From positions 1,488,001-1,552,000 of the forward strand of contig NZ_CP054020.1 in NCBI RefSeq assembly GCF_013282625.1: a stretch of 64,000 bases of DNA, given 5' to 3'. Source of the DNA: Thiomicrorhabdus xiamenensis (GTDB taxonomy: Bacteria > Pseudomonadota > Gammaproteobacteria > Thiomicrospirales > Thiomicrospiraceae). The stretch's first letter is position 1. Each line of letters starts with the position of its first letter. Positions 27,327-36,457 of this stretch are shown piece by piece. Made by a program: the position numbers and the translations under genes. The notes beneath the pieces were generated by a model. That model saw nothing but the letters and a program-made list of their open reading frames with translations. It was not told where the DNA came from and searched no databases.

Positions 27327-27995
27327 ATGAAAAAGGTTTTATACACCGCCCTGCTTGCCGCACTGTCACTCAATTCTATGGAAGCCTTTGCCGACAAGAA
27401 ATCCACTTCGTCCGGCTTGGATAGAGTTGAAGCTTCGCATCTAACTTTTATGCGTGAGGAAGAAAAATTGGCCCGCGATGTTTATTTAACACTGGCCGAA
27501 ATGTATCCGGAGCAATCGGTATTCAACCAGATCGCGACACAGTCTGAACAAACCCATACAGATACCATGCGCGATAAGCTGGCGCAATTTAACCTTACCG
27601 ATCCGAATCCGGACGCCAACAACCTGCCGGAGGAAATCGGTCAGTTTTACGGTGAAGAATGGGGCTGGTATTTCAAAGAGAAATTCGACGCGCTGATTTC
27701 CAAAGCAACGGAAAGCGAACTGAGCGCTCTGTATGTCGGTGCCTTTATCGAAGAACTGGATATGAACGATATTGTTGTCTGTCCGGAAGTCATGCGCGAG
27801 AGTAATTATCCCAAAGTTTGCGGCCTGGAATACACCGATGAAAGTGCACTGATCAATGCCTACAGCTCGCTTGTCGATGGCTCGGAATACCATCTGCGCG
27901 CCTATGTCGGTCAGATTGAAGCGGTTATCGGCGAAGGGAATTACCAAGCACAATACCTGTCGCAGGAAGAAGTTGACACTATTCTTGGCCGATAG
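27327..27995 (+). CDS. DUF2202 ferritin-like secreted protein
   Basis: A 222-residue protein with a signal peptide (MKKVLYTALLAALSLNSMEAFA). The mature part matches DUF2202: HLTFMREEEKLARDVYLTLAEMYP with Glu residues for a di-metal site, FNQIATQSEQTHTDTMRDKL with ExxH, and later GAFIEELDMNDI and GSEYHLRAYVGQIEA, giving the ferritin-like four-helix metal pattern. Function is unproven; metal binding or oxidative protection is inferred. It is 18 bases before a TSP3-repeat protein gene. Confidence 0.85.
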   Translation: MKKVLYTALLAALSLNSMEAFADKKSTSSGLDRVEASHLTFMREEEKLARDVYLTLAEMYPEQSVFNQIATQSEQTHTDTMRDKLAQFNLTDPNPDANNLPEEIGQFYGEEWGWYFKEKFDALISKATESELSALYVGAFIEELDMNDIVVCPEVMRESNYPKVCGLEYTDESALINAYSSLVDGSEYHLRAYVGQIEAVIGEGNYQAQYLSQEEVDTILGR

Positions 27996-28013
27996 TAACC
28001 GAGGCTTTTCCAA

Positions 28014-28448
28014 GTGAAAATTTGTGTAATTTCGTCTCTATTGCTGTTGACCTCCATGACCGCCTCCTTTGCGGCATTCGCAACGGATTCCGATTTTGAC
28101 GGTGTTGAAGACGCGATCGATAAGTGTCCTGATACCGCTCAGTTAAAAAAGGTAAACAAAGATTTCCGCTATCGAATGGTTGTAAACCCGGAACGGCTGC
28201 AGAAAAGCGTTCAGGCCTACCCGGTTGATCCCAATGGATGCGAGTTGGATGACGATGGGGATGGCGTGGTCAACAGCAAGGATTACTGTCCGGAAAATAC
28301 GCCGCTGGAACTGTCTAAAGGTATTTCGGCAAACGGCTGCCCTCGGCATTCTGATCAGGATGGTGTTCCGGACTATCGTGACCGGTGTCCCGGAACCGCA
28401 GCGGGTCAAAAATCCGACCGCTTCGGTTGCCCGATTCACACGCCTTAA
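28014..28448 (+). CDS. Secreted thrombospondin type-3 repeat protein
   Basis: A 144-residue protein with a GTG start and signal peptide (VKICVISSLLLLTSMTASFA). It holds three calcium-binding TSP3-type repeats: DSDFDGVEDAIDKCPDTAQ, DDDGDGVVNSKDYCPENTP and HSDQDGVPDYRDRCPGTA, with paired Cys between them, as found before OmpA-like domains; here no OmpA domain follows, so it is a stand-alone repeat protein. Probably co-transcribed with the DUF2202 gene. Confidence 0.85.
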   Translation: MKICVISSLLLLTSMTASFAAFATDSDFDGVEDAIDKCPDTAQLKKVNKDFRYRMVVNPERLQKSVQAYPVDPNGCELDDDGDGVVNSKDYCPENTPLELSKGISANGCPRHSDQDGVPDYRDRCPGTAAGQKSDRFGCPIHTP

Positions 28449-28483
28449 TTCCGTGAATCTTTAAAGGAACACTCTAAAGCACG

Positions 28484-29143
28484 CTAAGGTGTTACGGTCG
28501 TTAAACCGGCCGCATGCCATGCCTGCATCCCGCCGCGATACCAAAATATCTTGTGGGCGGGATAACCCAAATTCACCAGCGCCTTGATATTGGTCGGCGA
28601 CTGTCCGCACCAGGGTCCGTTGCAATACATCACCAGCGTTTTCGCATTCGAAAAATCCCAGATATTATCCACCACTATCGCCCCGAATCTCAGGGTGAGA
28701 ATCTCTTCAACCTCAAGCGGTTCGTAAGAAGAGGATTGAGGAAATAACTTCGTCCACGGAATATTGATCGCACTCGGAATCGTCTCTTTCGCGACCCAAT
28801 CCGGAGTGCGCGAATCAATGATGACAATTGACTGATCTCCCTGAGCCTTACGCTTCAGAAAATCCAGCATTTCCAGCTCGCCAATGGTTTCCACGCCCGG
28901 TAGCAGTTTGATCGGCTGCAAACAGAACGGCGGGCAGACGCGGGAGGTAAGCGCATAATCTTCATCAATGGTATTGGTTTGATCCTGATTGCGCTTGATG
29001 GTGACGGATTTGCCGTTGTGCTTGACTTGAATTTCCGCCAGTTTGTCGGTGATTTTAACTTTAACCTCTTCGGCAGCAAACGCCGAGGTCGACAGCAACA
29101 ATAAGCTAACTAAAATCGTTACGGGTAATGTTTTGCTGGACAT
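28484..29143 (-). CDS. Periplasmic rhodanese-domain protein
   Basis: A 219-residue secreted sulfurtransferase-fold protein. The start at 29143 has AAAGGAG upstream and gives MSSKTLPVTILVSLLLLSTS...AFA as signal. The first 80 residues are a small unassigned domain with a PPFCLQPIKLLPGVETIG junction; the rhodanese domain (about 100-219) has IVIIDSRTPDWVAKETIP and SAINIPW and the active-site loop LVMYCNGPWCGQS (Cys in YCNGPWC). The substrate is unknown, and sulfur-related work is plausible in a sulfide oxidiser. Confidence 0.9.
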   Translation of the reverse strand: MSSKTLPVTILVSLLLLSTSAFAAEEVKVKITDKLAEIQVKHNGKSVTIKRNQDQTNTIDEDYALTSRVCPPFCLQPIKLLPGVETIGELEMLDFLKRKAQGDQSIVIIDSRTPDWVAKETIPSAINIPWTKLFPQSSSYEPLEVEEILTLRFGAIVVDNIWDFSNAKTLVMYCNGPWCGQSPTNIKALVNLGYPAHKIFWYRGGMQAWHAAGLTTVTP

Positions 29144-29477
29144 GATTAACTCCTTTGCCATGACTCAAATTTGTTAAATACATACAAAACTTTTAAGGCA
29201 AGGCCTTATGACTTTCCAATAAATACCGCTTCAATATAGAAGCAATAATTTACAAGAAGCACACACCCATCTTATACCTATAACTACGTACTTAAAAGAA
29301 AAAATCAGAAATTAAATAAAAATTACCCTTAAGAAATCAAGTACTTAAAACTTACTTTTCACGAGTGAAATCAACGGATATCCGGCTATCCGCGCACAGC
29401 AAGTTCGGCTTGTTTGAGGGTATTCAAATGCGCTAATGAAAAGCAGCTCATCCAACAGATGCCGTTCGGAGTAACCG
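29144..29477. other. Intergenic AT-rich region
   Basis: About 330 bases between the rhodanese start and the HAD gene end; no gene, terminator or conserved motif seen beyond AT-richness around 29210-29345. Confidence 0.35.
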
Positions 29478-29951
29478 TTATCCGTTACGTAAAGAGGCAA
29501 TCAGTCGTTTCGGTTGCAGGAGAGAATCCAGCAGATCGTCAATCGAACCGAAAAGCAGATCGCTGGCCATCAACGTTTTGGTCGCGCATCCCTCTTCCTG
29601 CATCAAAACAATGCCAAGTCCAGCCTCTTGCAGCATCAGCGCGTCGTTCAAACCGTTTCCTGCGGCAACACAGTTTTGCGCGCCTAATTGCCGAATGTAT
29701 TCCTGCTTCTGACGGTCCTGATCGTTTTTGGCAATCACATGAATGGTAATAAACGCTTCTGCGCAGGCTTGATGCACCGAGCCGTGCGTATCCGCGGTAA
29801 TGACATGTACCTGCAAGTGCTGCGAAAGTTCATGCAACTTCTCGATTACACCGTGTTTGATAGCGCCGTCACAGGCTAGGGTGCCGTTGTAATCCAATAC
29901 CAGATGTGCCAAAGCGAAGGTTTGATTACCGGGGATTTCAATCTGCAGCAT
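29478..29951 (-). CDS. HAD-family hydrolase, soluble P-type ATPase-like (COG4087 type)
   Basis: A compact 157-residue HAD protein. The start at 29951 is supported by AGGAAG eight bases upstream; the longer frame to 30107 is basic and unlike the family. Motif I is LVLDYNGTLACDG (about residues 17-29, with the second catalytic Asp replaced by Asn as in several P-type ATPase-like members), motif II is VITADTHGSVHQ, and motifs III/IV are in CVAAGNGLNDALMLQEAGLGI. Similar to the catalytic domain of P-type ATPases without membrane parts; a phosphatase role is likely but unproven. Confidence 0.75.
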   Translation of the reverse strand: MLQIEIPGNQTFALAHLVLDYNGTLACDGAIKHGVIEKLHELSQHLQVHVITADTHGSVHQACAEAFITIHVIAKNDQDRQKQEYIRQLGAQNCVAAGNGLNDALMLQEAGLGIVLMQEEGCATKTLMASDLLFGSIDDLLDSLLQPKRLIASLRNG

Positions 29952-30278
29952 TTTTCTTCCTAAGTATCTTGTGCACAAAGCGTAGATTATAGACCGGATC
30001 GCGTAAATCGGTTCGAATCTGACAAGACGAGGCGAGAGATTCGAGTAAATTCGACCATGACCTTGCTTATATTGCCGCTTTACAAGGTTAATACGTAAAA
30101 AAGCCAATCCCGCAACGACAATAAATATAATGAAGCATTCAAGCCCGTTGCATCAATTTATTCATTCCTTGCGACTCGGATTGCTGAGCGCGCCGTATGA
30201 TCTGCAGCAGGCAAAAGCGAACACTGACTTTACAGCAGCAACGTCAATAGGACTTTTCCATAAGGAAGGAACGTTACC
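29952..30278. other. Divergent intergenic region
   Basis: Lies between the HAD gene (minus) and the old yellow enzyme gene (plus). No gene seen: a frame at 30130-30396 overlaps the real OYE start and is not supported. Confidence 0.35.
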
Positions 30279-31349
30279 ATGTCGACAGAAATACTTTTTC
30301 AACCAGTACAACTCGGAAATCTCACTCTCGACAACCGCTTTGTCATGGCGCCGCTTACCCGTTGCCGGGCGATTAACCATATTCCCAACGAGCTGATGGC
30401 CGAGTACTATACCCAACGCGCCAGTGCGGGATTAATTATCACCGAATGCAGCATGGTTACACCGCAAACATCGGCATTTGGCAACGATCCCGGGATCTAT
30501 TCCCAGGAACAGGTCGATGGCTGGAAAAAAGTGACCGACTCCGTACACAAAGTCGGCGGACGCATCTATCTGCAAATCTGGCATGCCGGCCGCGCCGCCC
30601 ATCCGTTGCTCAATAACGGCAAAGAGGCGGTAAGTTCGAGTGCCGTTGCCATTGACGATGAAACGCATACCCCGGAAGGCAAAAAACCCTATACGGTTCC
30701 TCACGAATTGACGCAGGATGAAATCGCCGCAATTGTCGATGATTTCCGTCAAGGTGCAGCAAATGCCATTGCCGCCGGTTTTGACGGTGTCGAAGTACAC
30801 GGCGCTAACGGCTATCTTATCGACCAGTTTCTGCGTGACGGCTGCAACCAGCGCAGTGACCAATACGGCGGTTCGCTGGAAAACCGTGCACGCTTTTTAA
30901 GCGAAATCCTCAGCGCCGTTACCGACGAGATCGGCAGTGATCGAGTAGGATTGCGCCTTTCGCCGCTCAACAGCTTCAATAGCATGCAAGACAGCGATCC
31001 GGTCGCCTGGATTCGTTACCTGTCCGAGCATTTGAATCAGTTTAATTTGGCTTATCTGCATGTCATGCGTGCCGACTTTTTCGGCATACAGAAAGCCGAT
31101 GTCATTCCAATTGCCCGCGAACACTATAAAGGTCATTTGATGGTCAACATGGGCTATTCCGCAGAAGAAGCGGCACAGACTATCGACAACAATCTGGCCG
31201 ACTCGGTCGCCTTTGGAACCGGATTCCTGGCCAATCCGGACTTTCCCGCGCGCGTGCAGGCAGGAGCGGCATTGAATGATCCCGATCCGGATACCTTCTA
31301 TACCGACGGATCGGAAGGCTATACCGACTATCCGTTTATGCAGGATTAG
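30279..31349 (+). CDS. Old yellow enzyme family alkene reductase (NemA-like)
   Basis: A 356-residue FMN-containing ene-reductase. Signatures in order: NRFVMAPLTRCRA (about 20), ASAGLIITECSMV, YLQIWHAGRAAHP (about 100-112), a central FDGVEVHGANGYLIDQFLRD (about 165-185) with the His and Asn that bind the carbonyl of the substrate, and FGTGFLANPDFPARVQAG (C-terminal). Reduces activated double bonds and nitro compounds with NAD(P)H; natural substrates are unknown. GGAAGGAAC precedes the start. A single-gene unit. Confidence 0.93.
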   Translation: MSTEILFQPVQLGNLTLDNRFVMAPLTRCRAINHIPNELMAEYYTQRASAGLIITECSMVTPQTSAFGNDPGIYSQEQVDGWKKVTDSVHKVGGRIYLQIWHAGRAAHPLLNNGKEAVSSSAVAIDDETHTPEGKKPYTVPHELTQDEIAAIVDDFRQGAANAIAAGFDGVEVHGANGYLIDQFLRDGCNQRSDQYGGSLENRARFLSEILSAVTDEIGSDRVGLRLSPLNSFNSMQDSDPVAWIRYLSEHLNQFNLAYLHVMRADFFGIQKADVIPIAREHYKGHLMVNMGYSAEEAAQTIDNNLADSVAFGTGFLANPDFPARVQAGAALNDPDPDTFYTDGSEGYTDYPFMQD

Positions 31350-31584
31350 TCATTCACTCCGGCAGGCAGCAAACCGCTGCTTGCCGCTTCTGCTCGGTTT
31401 CGATTCTTCCCTCTGTCTTCCAATCTCGCATCATAAAGCACCGCCCTTTCTGATTACATCTCCCTTTAACTCGACTTATTTCACACGGTCACGTCCTATT
31501 CCGTAAACACACATAAACAAGCCTTAAGTTTCCTGAAATTAGCGTAAAATAACCGCCTTTAAAAATAACTTCGGGAATGCAGCC
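31350..31584. other. Short intergenic stretch before DUF2058 gene
   Basis: 235 bases with no gene; TAAAAT near 31545 is a candidate -10 for the DUF2058 gene, but no good -35 was found. Confidence 0.3.
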
Positions 31585-32148
31585 ATGGCGGGTTCACTCT
31601 TTGACCAACTGAAAAAATCCGGCTTAGTCGACGATAAAAGAGCCAAGAAAGTTCAACGCGAAAAGCAACAGCAAAACAAACAGAAAAAAGCCAATAAAAG
31701 CAAAAAAGGTCAAGGCGGCAACTCACAGAATGAAGCCGCTCTGCTTGCTGCAAAAGCAGCTGAAGAAAAAGCGCAGCGCGATCGTGAATTGAACCAGAAG
31801 CGCCAGCAGGAACAAGCCGAAAAGGCCAAACACGCAGAACTGAGACAGCTTATTCAAAGCAATCAGCTCAAAGGCTACGAAGGCGACATCGCCTATAACT
31901 TTTCCGACGGAACCGCAGTCAAAACCCTTAAGGTGAATGAAAAAACCCAAAGAGGACTGGCCGGCGAAAAAATCCTGATCGTGCGTTTTGGCAAAGGTTA
32001 TGCGCTGATCAGTGCCGAGCTACAGGAAAAAATCGAACAGCGTGATGCGTCCGTGATCGTCAGAAACGAAAGTCTGCAAACCCAACTCTCCAAAGAAGAC
32101 GAAGACTACTACGCCAAGTTCGAGATTCCGGATGATTTGATCTGGTAA
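31585..32148 (+). CDS. DUF2058 family protein (YaiL-like)
   Basis: A 187-residue cytoplasmic protein. The N-terminus AGSLFDQLKKSGLVDDKRAKK is the standard YaiL beginning, then a long Lys/Gln/Glu-rich coiled-coil segment (about 22-85) and a C-terminal globular part with LKGYEGDIAYNFSDGTAVKT and KEDEDYYAKFEIPDDLIW at the very end, the family signature. Described as nucleoid/ribosome-linked in other bacteria; exact role unknown. It precedes a DEAD-box helicase gene by 106 bases. Confidence 0.88.
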   Translation: MAGSLFDQLKKSGLVDDKRAKKVQREKQQQNKQKKANKSKKGQGGNSQNEAALLAAKAAEEKAQRDRELNQKRQQEQAEKAKHAELRQLIQSNQLKGYEGDIAYNFSDGTAVKTLKVNEKTQRGLAGEKILIVRFGKGYALISAELQEKIEQRDASVIVRNESLQTQLSKEDEDYYAKFEIPDDLIW

Positions 32149-32254
32149 TCACTTATTAGGTAAAGATCGAGCAACACAATCCCTCGTCTTTTCTGTTACT
32201 TTAACAAATCAAGCGCGCCGAGAATCCGTCGCCATCGTACAGCCCGAGGTTTTT

Positions 32255-33433
32255 ATGTCATTTGCCAAACTAGGATTATCCGACCCGATTCTTAAAGCCC
32301 TGTCCGATTCCGGCTATCAGACACCAACCGAAATTCAGAAAAAGGCTATTCCACTTATTCTTAAAGGGGAAGATATTATCGCCTCGGCGCAGACAGGTAC
32401 CGGTAAAACCGCCAGTTTTGTCCTGCCGATTTTGCAAAAACTCGATAACGGCGAAACGGTACGCGGGCGTTCGATCCGTGCGCTGATACTGGTGCCGACA
32501 CGCGAACTGGCGATTCAGGTGGAAAAAAGCATCCTGGCCTACGGCAAACATCTCCAGCTCAGTTCGGTTGCTGTTTATGGTGGTAGCGACCTTGAAGAGA
32601 ACAAACAACGTTTGGCACAAGGCGTGGATATTCTGGTCGCCACGCCCGGCAGACTGCTGGATCTCGCCTACCAGCGTTCCGTGTTTTTTAACGATTTGGA
32701 ATTTCTGGTGCTGGATGAAGCCGACCGAATGTTGGATATGGGCTTTATCGACGATCTCAACAAAATTATCGACCGCCTTCCAAGCCATCGCCAAAGTATG
32801 CTGTTTTCGGCGACCATTAACCCTAAATTACGCTATCTGGCCGATACCGTTTATGACGATGCGGTTGAGATAAAGGTTTCGTCCAAAGGCAAAAAATCCA
32901 ATATTGAACAGTGGATGATTGCTGTCGATAAAGACACCAAATCTGCTCTACTGAGTCATTTGATTAAAGAAAACCAATGGGATCAGGCACTGATTTTTGT
33001 CGAGAAAAAACACTCTGCCGCTAAACTGGTCGAACAACTCGGAAAGCGTGGCATTATCGCCGACTCCATTCATGCCGGGCGCAGTCAGGCGCAACGTGAA
33101 AAAGTCTGGAATGATTTCAAAACCGGCAAACTGCAATTTCTGATCGCCACCGGCGTTGCTGCTCGCGGATTGGATATGGACAACCTCAGCCGAGTCGTCA
33201 ACTACGACCTGCCTTATCCTGCCGAGGAATATATTCACCGCATCGGGCGAACCGGTCGTGCCGGAAAATCCGGTGAAGCGATCTCTCTGGTATCCAAAGA
33301 CGACTTTAAAAATCTGTGCATGATCGAAAGCCTACTTGACCACCTTCTGGAACGTCGCGAAGTGGCAGAATTTCCTGTAAGAAAAGCCGTTCCCATTTCA
33401 ATACTGAACTACCAACCGCGTTCGAAACGCTAA
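32255..33433 (+). CDS. DEAD-box RNA helicase, RhlE type, short tail
   Basis: A 392-residue ATP-dependent RNA helicase with all motifs: GYQTPTEIQKKAIP (Q), [12 protein letters not shown] (I), LVPTRELAIQV (Ia), TPGRLLDL (Ib), [13 protein letters not shown] (II), LFSATI (III), VLIATGVAARGLDM-type motif V (FLIATGVAARGLDM), [12 protein letters not shown] (VI). Unlike the other helicase in this window it ends soon after motif VI (LNYQPRSKR), with no extended basic tail, so the two may have different RNA targets. It is followed by an intrinsic terminator. Confidence 0.92.
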   Translation: MSFAKLGLSDPILKALSDSGYQTPTEIQKKAIPLILKGEDIIASAQTGTGKTASFVLPILQKLDNGETVRGRSIRALILVPTRELAIQVEKSILAYGKHLQLSSVAVYGGSDLEENKQRLAQGVDILVATPGRLLDLAYQRSVFFNDLEFLVLDEADRMLDMGFIDDLNKIIDRLPSHRQSMLFSATINPKLRYLADTVYDDAVEIKVSSKGKKSNIEQWMIAVDKDTKSALLSHLIKENQWDQALIFVEKKHSAAKLVEQLGKRGIIADSIHAGRSQAQREKVWNDFKTGKLQFLIATGVAARGLDMDNLSRVVNYDLPYPAEEYIHRIGRTGRAGKSGEAISLVSKDDFKNLCMIESLLDHLLERREVAEFPVRKAVPISILNYQPRSKR

Positions 33434-33438
33434 ACCAA

Positions 33439-33460
33439 AAAGCCTGCATTTGCAGGCTTT
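33439..33460 (+). terminator. Intrinsic terminator after RhlE-like helicase
   Basis: AAAGCCTGCA (33439-33448) and TGCAGGCTTT (33451-33460) pair around TT, shortly after the stop. The sequence resembles the terminators at 34771 and 36742. Confidence 0.7.
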
Positions 33461-33793
33461 GATGGACTGTATCAGCAGCCAGAAAAGTACTTTCCAAAGG
33501 AAACAAATTGCTTACTAAATCATATAGTTAAGCTTGGTTTAGCAATTCAACTCTACTCTGGCTCCAGTTATTCCCCGGTTCTTCAAAATTCGAAATTGCG
33601 CAGAATCTGGTTTGATCATCGAAACGCAATAGTATGTTCGCCAAGCAACAATAATTAAAAGTACGTATCTACTTTTTCGTACAATAACAGATCATTGCAG
33701 TCTGCATTAAAAACAATCACGCACGCTGCAATAAACAGGCAAAACACTATGTCCAGTGTCCAACCTGAGTATTCACCTTTTCAGGAGTTGATT
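33461..33793. other. Intergenic region before the beta-propeller gene
   Basis: About 330 bases without a gene. GTACG and CGTAC flank a short stretch near 33660-33681. The preferred start of the next gene at 33794 makes the in-frame segment 33695-33793 untranslated. Confidence 0.35.
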
Positions 33794-34684
33794 ATGAAAT
33801 CCACCCAAAGCATTAAAACGTTTTTCTTCGCATCACTGACCGCATTATGGTCGGTGACAGCTATGGCCGATCAGGCAAATCAAAAAATACTGGTTAGCGA
33901 TGTCGGCTTTGCGACGCCGGAATCGGTCGAATATTATGCTGATCAGGATATCTATCTGGTCACCAATATCAACGGCAGTCCATTCGACGAGGACGATAAC
34001 GGTTTTATCTCAAAACTGAGTCCGGACGGTAAAGTCGTTGACCTCAAGTGGATTGACGGCGCAGATGATAAGGTTGAATTACACGCCCCTAAAGGGATGA
34101 CGATTATCGGCAATAAACTCTATGTCGCCGACATCACGCAAATACAAGTCTTTGAGCTGCCAAGCGGCAAGCAGCTTTCTTCGATTGACGTAAAAGGCAG
34201 CAGCTTTTTGAACGGCATTACTCCAGGAGACGGCGACTCCGTGTATGTCACCGATACCGGCATGAAACCGGGGTTCGAAGCCTCCGGTACCGACGCCATC
34301 TATAAAGTCTGGGCAGATGGAAAAGTGGAAACCATTCTAAAAGATCCCGAGATGGGCAGACCAAACGGTATTCTGTATGATAATGGCGATATTTACGTGG
34401 TATTTTTCAGCAGCGCTAAAATGGTCAAAATGAATGACAAAGGCGAAATCACGGAAATGCCTGAACCCTACGGTGCAAGATTAGACGGTCTAGTGAAGCT
34501 ACAAGATGGTAGTCTCGCCATGTCCAGCTGGGAAAGCTCGTCGATTGATGTTTATAGAAACGGCGAATACGAGACTATCGCCGAGTTCCTTAACTCCCCT
34601 GCCGATATGGATGTCGACACCAAACGTAATCGTTTACTGATTCCGCTCTTTAATGAAGATAAGGTATTGATCTTGCCGTTGTAA
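33794..34684 (+). CDS. Secreted SMP-30/gluconolactonase-like beta-propeller protein
   Basis: A 296-residue exported protein. The start at 33794 has AGGAGTTGATT upstream and gives a signal peptide (MKSTQSIKTFFFASLTALWS...AMA). The mature part has repeated six-bladed propeller blade endings: GFATPESVEYYADQDIYLVT, HAPKGMTIIGNKLYVADITQ, FLNGITPGDGDSVYVTDTG, GRPNGILYDNGDIYVVFFSS and DMDVDTKRNRLLIPLFNEDK. Related proteins hydrolyse lactones or bind divalent metals, but activity is unproven here. A broken copy of its last 60 codons is found at 36506-36719. Confidence 0.75.
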   Translation: MKSTQSIKTFFFASLTALWSVTAMADQANQKILVSDVGFATPESVEYYADQDIYLVTNINGSPFDEDDNGFISKLSPDGKVVDLKWIDGADDKVELHAPKGMTIIGNKLYVADITQIQVFELPSGKQLSSIDVKGSSFLNGITPGDGDSVYVTDTGMKPGFEASGTDAIYKVWADGKVETILKDPEMGRPNGILYDNGDIYVVFFSSAKMVKMNDKGEITEMPEPYGARLDGLVKLQDGSLAMSSWESSSIDVYRNGEYETIAEFLNSPADMDVDTKRNRLLIPLFNEDKVLILPL

Positions 34685-34770
34685 AACAAAAACGCGAATG
34701 AGCGTCCTTTGCGGATTAATGCTTTTGCATAACAAGCCATAGCAACATAGCAAACAAATCCTAAATACAG

Positions 34771-34796
34771 AAAAGCCTACAATTGCAGGCTTTTTT
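34771..34796 (+). terminator. Intrinsic terminator after the beta-propeller gene
   Basis: AAAAGCCTACAA (34771-34782) pairs with TTGCAGGCTTTT (34783-34794) with one mismatch, followed by T's. Its flanks resemble those of the terminator at 36742, which follows the pseudogene copy. Confidence 0.75.
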
Positions 34797-34858
34797 AATA
34801 TAGAGACTTAAGCAATCCGGTTGGTTTCCTTTAAGTCTCCATCCTGTTTTTAAATGAC

Positions 34859-35920
34859 TCAGCGTACCTGCATAATCGGCATCTGAGCGGACGGTTTATC
34901 GACTTCAAATGTCACGGTTTTGCTGTTGTTTCTCCGATTAGCATCTTTGAATTTCGGCATTTTCAAGGTCGCTGTAATTTCGGTTGTTTTGTCGATTTTC
35001 AGCTTATCAAATGTATAGCCGACACGACGTCCCGGTGTCTTTAAAGCACGCTCCGGATCCAGCCCTTTGAGAGTAACGCCGCCCCAATTTTTTCCATTCA
35101 CTTTGATGTTCAGTGCGAAAGCATCCTTACCTCTGCGCTCATACAGATCGTCACTCAAACGACCTTCGCCGTTGTTTCTGACCTGCACATGAACTTTATC
35201 ATCGCTTAAGCGGATCATGCGGATACCAAGATCACGAGGCGGCATCAGGTTGTCTGCTACAGCATACTGATCTCCAGGAAAATCGACTTTCAGTTCGATC
35301 TCCGGCGTCAGGCTTCGGCTGACATTCTCCAATACCACAAAGTACATTCCCTTAGTCAAGGAGAGTTCCACGGCATCAATATCGTAATGCCGTCTACCGA
35401 CGGTTACCTGATTATCAGGCGTGTTGGCAAAACGCACCGTATTAGAGTAAACATGGATGTATCCAGGTAAAGGTTTAGGTTTACGTTTTTTGCCCATCAG
35501 TCCATCGAGTGTTTTTTTGAGCGCTCTGGTAATACCCCGAATCTGATCACCGGCGATATACTCGGCCGGATTGTATTGGTTAATATCGTTAACGATCTTC
35601 TGGAATTGACTCTGATTCATAGGCTTTTTTTCAGCCGAGAAGAAACGGGAATCCACTAGCATCATACGTACCGGACGATTCGCGTCTCTGAATCTTTCAG
35701 GCTTATAGTTGTTCACTTTTACTTCAATGTTGACCCTGCCCGGCTTGGTCACTTCGAATGGATAAAACATGGTATAAGGATCATCTTTCTTGCCGTTGTA
35801 AAGGACCAGATCCTGATGCAGCAATCCTTCATTCTTCTCGATAGCGGCATACAGATTAGTACTTCCTATCGCAACCGCAAATGCTAAAAGCATTTTTATG
35901 ACCTGTGACATCTTGTACAT
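34859..35920 (-). CDS. Secreted protein of unknown function with Ig/CARDB-like C-terminus
   Basis: The start at 35920 has AAGGAT upstream and gives a signal peptide (MYKMSQVIKMLLAFAVAIGS...YAA). The mature protein is about 330 residues, with no Cys in a recognised motif and no transmembrane helix. The first half has GRVNIEVKVNNYKPERF and a strongly basic linker (KKTLDGLMGKKRKPKPLPGY); the last 110 residues resemble a beta-sandwich of CARDB type (VHVQVRNNGEGRLSDDLYE ... FALNIKVNGKNWGGVTLKGL ... NNSKTVTFEVDK). I do not recognise the family. It is divergent from the DUF3617 gene, 125 bases apart. Confidence 0.65.
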   Translation of the reverse strand: MYKMSQVIKMLLAFAVAIGSTNLYAAIEKNEGLLHQDLVLYNGKKDDPYTMFYPFEVTKPGRVNIEVKVNNYKPERFRDANRPVRMMLVDSRFFSAEKKPMNQSQFQKIVNDINQYNPAEYIAGDQIRGITRALKKTLDGLMGKKRKPKPLPGYIHVYSNTVRFANTPDNQVTVGRRHYDIDAVELSLTKGMYFVVLENVSRSLTPEIELKVDFPGDQYAVADNLMPPRDLGIRMIRLSDDKVHVQVRNNGEGRLSDDLYERRGKDAFALNIKVNGKNWGGVTLKGLDPERALKTPGRRVGYTFDKLKIDKTTEITATLKMPKFKDANRRNNSKTVTFEVDKPSAQMPIMQVR

Positions 35921-36045
35921 CGTTTTATCCTTTTTTTTATTGATAATGCCAACTAAAGATATCACAATTGTTTTTAGTCGTTGAAAAGACAGATTGATTT
36001 TGATCAATTGCCACAAGAGTAAATAAATAGACAAAAGAGGTTTTT

Positions 36046-36447
36046 ATGAAAAGCAGCAGAGCACTACTCATTCTCCTGTCATTATTGGTTTCCGGCTGTT
36101 CGGCGGACACGAGTGAAATAAACATGGAAGAAGGTAAATGGAAAATCCAGACGACTGTCGAGATGGAAGGCATGCCAATGATGATTCCACCGGTCACCGT
36201 CGAGCAATGTATCACTGAAGAAGACATGGTTCCTGCACAGAAAAATCGCGATGGCTCGGAATGTGAAATGATGGAATACGATATCAATGGAAATACCGTT
36301 ACGTGGCAATTCAAATGTAACGACTCTTCCGGAAGCGGAGAGATTACCTACAACGGCAAGAGCATGGACGGCAAGATGACCACAACGGCGGCCGGCATGA
36401 AAATGAATTCCACAATCAAAGGCACCTACATCGGGCCTTGTGATTAA
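36046..36447 (+). CDS. DUF3617 lipoprotein
   Basis: A 133-residue predicted lipoprotein with lipobox LLVSGC (Cys about 18). The mature part matches DUF3617: EEGKWKIQTTVEMEGMPMMI, PPVTVEQCITEEDMVPAQ, a Cys pair, NTVTWQFKCN and SGSGEITYNGKSMDGKMT. The family is a periplasmic beta-sheet protein of unknown role. It ends in a good terminator, immediately after which the degraded beta-propeller copy begins. Confidence 0.85.
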   Translation: MKSSRALLILLSLLVSGCSADTSEINMEEGKWKIQTTVEMEGMPMMIPPVTVEQCITEEDMVPAQKNRDGSECEMMEYDINGNTVTWQFKCNDSSGSGEITYNGKSMDGKMTTTAAGMKMNSTIKGTYIGPCD

Positions 36448-36457
36448 GCACTAACTT

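Noticed and set aside
30000-30040. GGTTCGAATC considered as a tRNA T-loop
   Set aside because: No matching acceptor, D or anticodon arms could be built around it.
30130-30396. 88-codon frame upstream of and overlapping the old yellow enzyme start
   Set aside because: It overlaps the clear OYE start, which has a good ribosome site, and has no recognisable motif.
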